Assembly (NCBI GenBank): GCA_016932575.1
Contig: JAFGCO010000048.1
Coordinates: 62,001 to 126,000 of the forward strand
Direction: 5' to 3'
Origin: a bacterium
GTDB taxonomy: Bacteria; Zhuqueibacterota; QNDG01; JAFGCO01
Length of the DNA: 64,000 bases
The first letter of the stretch is position 1; every line of letters begins with the position of its first letter. The notes beneath the pieces are model-generated. The model had not been told where the DNA came from, searched no databases, and worked only from the letters and a program-made list of their open reading frames with translations. The translations under genes and the position numbers were made by a program. Positions 61,918 through 64,000 of this stretch are shown piece by piece.

Positions 61918-62757
61918 ATGTCATTGTCGTTGATAAAAGGGTATATAAGACTTACAAGGCCGGTAAATCTGGTCATTGGATGGTTGTCCATTTTTATTGG
62001 CGGATTTGTAACCGGGCCCATGGTTTCGATCTTGAAATTACTGCTGGCCTGTCTGTCAGGGATGATTGTGATGGCAGGCGCGAATGCCATCAATGATGTA
62101 TTTGATCTGAATATCGACCGGATCAATAAACCCGGGCGGCCGCTGCCCAGCGGCCAGGTTTCTGTTTTATCCGCAAGGATTTTCGCACTGACATTATTTG
62201 TCATTGCCTGTACAATTGCGGCATTTATTCACTTGCTTGGCTTCGGCATTGCTGTGACAGCTTCTGTCTGGTTATATGTGTACAGCTGGCGGTTGAAGCG
62301 AACCGTGCTGTGGGGAAATTTTTCCGTGGCATTTATCACCGGTCTTGCATTTGTCTATGGCGGTCTGGCAGTGGGGCGGTGGAAAAAAGCGCTGGTTGTC
62401 GGCATCTTTGCATTTTTATTTCATTTTGCCCGTGAAATTATTAAAGACATGGAAGACATTGAAGGCGATAAATCGGATGGTGTTACGACACTGCCGATTC
62501 AATACGGATTAAAAAAAGCTCAGATTTTGGCGACCGGACTCATGATTGTTTTGTCAGGATTAACGATTTTACCCTATGTTGCCGGTATTTTTAATACGCT
62601 TTACCTTATTATTGTTCTCGCCGGCATTGACACAGTGCTGTTCGTCGTTATATTTTCCATGTGGCGGGATACCACACCGAAAAATCTGGGACGTCTTTCC
62701 ACATTAATGAAAGCCGATATGCTGGTCGGCCTTGTGGCCGTCTATTTTGGGAGTTGA
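61918..62757 (+). CDS. UbiA-family prenyltransferase (possible geranylgeranylglycerol-phosphate type)
   Basis: This 279-residue polytopic membrane enzyme has the two Asp-rich motifs of the UbiA family: NDVFDLNIDR (with NKPGRPLPSG) and DMEDIEGDKSDG. About eight or nine hydrophobic helices are visible. UbiA enzymes transfer a prenyl chain to an aromatic or polar acceptor. The opening IRLTRPVNLVIGW and the dtd-maf neighbours resemble the FCB-group proteins annotated as geranylgeranylglycerol-phosphate geranylgeranyltransferase, an archaeal-type ether-lipid step, but substrate cannot be read from the sequence. The ATG at 61918 is chosen over an upstream TTG; neither has a good ribosome site. A truncated copy of this gene is at 41981. 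Confidence 0.83.
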   Translation: MSLSLIKGYIRLTRPVNLVIGWLSIFIGGFVTGPMVSILKLLLACLSGMIVMAGANAINDVFDLNIDRINKPGRPLPSGQVSVLSARIFALTLFVIACTIAAFIHLLGFGIAVTASVWLYVYSWRLKRTVLWGNFSVAFITGLAFVYGGLAVGRWKKALVVGIFAFLFHFAREIIKDMEDIEGDKSDGVTTLPIQYGLKKAQILATGLMIVLSGLTILPYVAGIFNTLYLIIVLAGIDTVLFVVIFSMWRDTTPKNLGRLSTLMKADMLVGLVAVYFGS

Positions 62758-62758
62758 A

Positions 62759-63211
62759 ATGCGTGCTGTCGTACAAAGAGTTGACCGGGCCAGTGTGACT
62801 GTTAACAGCCGGGTAACAGGAAAAATCAGTCAGGGTATTCATATTTTACTGGGCGTTCGATCAGGAGATACTAAAAAAGACGCGGAATGGCTTGCAGATA
62901 AATGTGTGAATCTTCGAATTTTTGATGATGAAGACGGCAAATTCAATTATTCATGCCTGGATATTCGTGGCGAAGTGCTGGTTGTGTCACAGTTTACCTT
63001 ATATGGCGATTGCCGTCGCGGACGGAGACCAAGTTTTACAGATGCCGCTGAACCGGAGAAAGCCGAAGCCCTGTACGATTATTTTGTTGATCAACTTAAA
63101 TCAAAAGGATTAACCGTGGCAACCGGCATATTCGCAGCACGCATGCAATGTGAAATAATCAATGAAGGGCCGGTAACCCTGATTGTGGATACGGAGGATG
63201 TGTTTGGCTGA
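62759..63211 (+). CDS. dtd: D-aminoacyl-tRNA deacylase
   Basis: Dtd removes D-amino acids mischarged on tRNA. The 150-residue protein has the family start MRAVVQRVDRASVTV, the active-site segment VVSQFTLYGDCRRGRRPSF and the C-terminal NEGPVTLIVDT, which supplies the cross-subunit Gly-Pro motif. The ATG is one base after the ubiA stop (TGAAATG), so the two are probably coupled; the longer reading from 62732 lies inside ubiA and is rejected. maf overlaps its end by eight bases. Confidence 0.95.
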   Translation: MRAVVQRVDRASVTVNSRVTGKISQGIHILLGVRSGDTKKDAEWLADKCVNLRIFDDEDGKFNYSCLDIRGEVLVVSQFTLYGDCRRGRRPSFTDAAEPEKAEALYDYFVDQLKSKGLTVATGIFAARMQCEIINEGPVTLIVDTEDVFG

Positions 63212-63800
63212 ATCAGGATTGATACTTGCCTCGCGGTCTCCCAGACGGGCGGCCCTGTTGAAACAGGCGGGATTTCGATTTCAGATAATGACCCGGCCGG
63301 TGAACGAGGAGAATGTGTCCGGTTTAAGTCCCCGGGAACATGTACAACAATTATCCCGGAGAAAGGCAGAGGCGGTATTTCAGCATATGAAATCAGGAAC
63401 TGTCATTGGAGCGGATACCATTGTCCATATCGGGGGCCGGATTCTGGGCAAACCCTTAGACGCAGAGGAAGCCTTCGGCATGCTTTCTCTCTTGTCCGGC
63501 CGAACTCATCAGGTTTATACGGGCCTGACACTGCAGGAAGCCGGCGGAGTTTCAATATCCCGGACAGTTTGTACTGATGTGACCTTCAGGAATCTTTCCG
63601 AATGGGAAATCAAGGCTTATATTGATACGGGCGGTCCGATGGACAAGGCGGGAGCGTATGGTATTCAGGAGCGGGCCTGTATTTTTGTTTCAGACATACA
63701 GGGATGTTATTATAATGTTGTGGGATTTCCCCTGTCCGAATTTATGAATATGTTGAAGCAGATTTGGGATGAGGAAAAAATACGGCGTCATCTCTTTTGA
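63204..63800 (+). CDS. maf: Maf-family nucleoside triphosphate pyrophosphatase
   Basis: Maf proteins hydrolyse non-canonical or UTP/dTTP nucleotides and have been linked to septum formation. The 198-residue chain has LILASRSPRRAALL at the N-terminus, VIGADTIVHI with the catalytic Asp, GKPLDAEEA, the HQVYTGL block and DKAGAYGIQ. The start is set at a TTG with GGAGG six bases upstream; the ATG at 63198 directly abuts that GGAGG and is less likely. It overlaps dtd, forming a ubiA-dtd-maf unit that ends at the terminator near 63900. Confidence 0.93.
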   Translation: MAESGLILASRSPRRAALLKQAGFRFQIMTRPVNEENVSGLSPREHVQQLSRRKAEAVFQHMKSGTVIGADTIVHIGGRILGKPLDAEEAFGMLSLLSGRTHQVYTGLTLQEAGGVSISRTVCTDVTFRNLSEWEIKAYIDTGGPMDKAGAYGIQERACIFVSDIQGCYYNVVGFPLSEFMNMLKQIWDEEKIRRHLF

Positions 63801-63889
63801 AAAGAAATTTGAGCATCAAATGACAGATTGAGAATTGGATGAATGGATATGCTTTTTTCTCAAGGGGAGGAAAGGACGGACATGAATGC

Positions 63890-63926
63890 TACAAAAAAAG
63901 GAGATGCGCGGCATCTCCCTTTTTTG
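63890..63926. terminator. Bidirectional intrinsic terminator
   Basis: GGAGATGC (63900-63907) pairs with GCATCTCC (63911-63918) around GCG, with an A run before and a T run after. It can therefore terminate both the maf transcript (plus) and the gene entering from the right (minus). Confidence 0.9.
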
Positions 63927-63943
63927 TATTTTCTAATGAAATG

Positions 63944-64000
63944 CTATTCAGCAGCTTCTTCAACATCCATCGCTTCAACTGCGGCTGTATCTGCTGCTGC
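63944..64000 (-). CDS. C-terminal end of an unidentified protein
   Basis: Only the last 18 codons are present, reading AAADTAAVEAMDVEEAAE before a TAG. The Ala/Glu-rich acidic tail resembles those of some ribosomal proteins such as bL25, but nothing here proves it. The frame is supported by the terminator 18 bases beyond the stop. Confidence 0.5.
   Translation of the reverse strand, partial: AAADTAAVEAMDVEEAAE

Overview
The window is a bacterial chromosome segment from a Gram-negative, probably FCB-superphylum lineage (Fibrobacterota, Calditrichota, KSB1 or a neighbouring candidate phylum). Pointers are two lipoproteins of the Fibrobacter-type paralogous (FISUMP) domain, large secreted proteins built from FnIII and putative-Ig modules, an outer-membrane barrel gene, and a UbiA prenyltransferase next to dtd and maf. 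The lineage is inferred from gene content, not from a marker-gene tree. No tRNA, rRNA, CRISPR, insertion sequence or prophage gene was seen.

Layout. (1) 1-5962, minus strand: a histidine operon transcribed hisL-hisG-hisD-hisC-hisB-hisH-hisA-hisF, with hisF cut by the window edge. In front of hisG lies what looks like a complete attenuator: a near-consensus promoter, a 26-codon leader peptide with five His in eight residues, mutually exclusive hairpins and a U-tailed terminator. (2) 6035-19082, plus strand: housekeeping genes: HNH protein, trpS, scpA, scpB, rluB-type pseudouridine synthase, a cmk-plsC fusion, ispH, rpsA with a long Lys/Glu tail, rplM-rpsI, rpsB-tsf, pyrH-frr. (3) 19459-22447, minus strand: two tandem FISUMP lipoproteins and serB.

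(4) 22562-61548, minus strand: about 39 kb holding two tandem copies of the same five-gene cassette. In transcription order each copy has an outer-membrane barrel-like protein (579 aa), a lipoprotein with eight putative-Ig repeats (about 987 aa), a giant secreted protein (3598 or 3801 aa), an FnIII protein (about 650 aa) and a TPR protein (about 434 aa). All ten genes are intact, with the same order and similar lengths. Every product has an export signal, so the set probably builds a cell-envelope or surface structure; its function is unknown to me. Between the copies, on the opposite strand, is a 72-base remnant of ubiA containing its Asp-rich active-site motif. An intact ubiA flanks the second copy, so the remnant marks the junction of an old tandem duplication that reached into ubiA. 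This cassette is the best candidate for an undescribed system here.

(5) 61918-64000: ubiA, dtd and maf on the plus strand, a bidirectional terminator, and the C-terminal end of an unidentified minus-strand gene.
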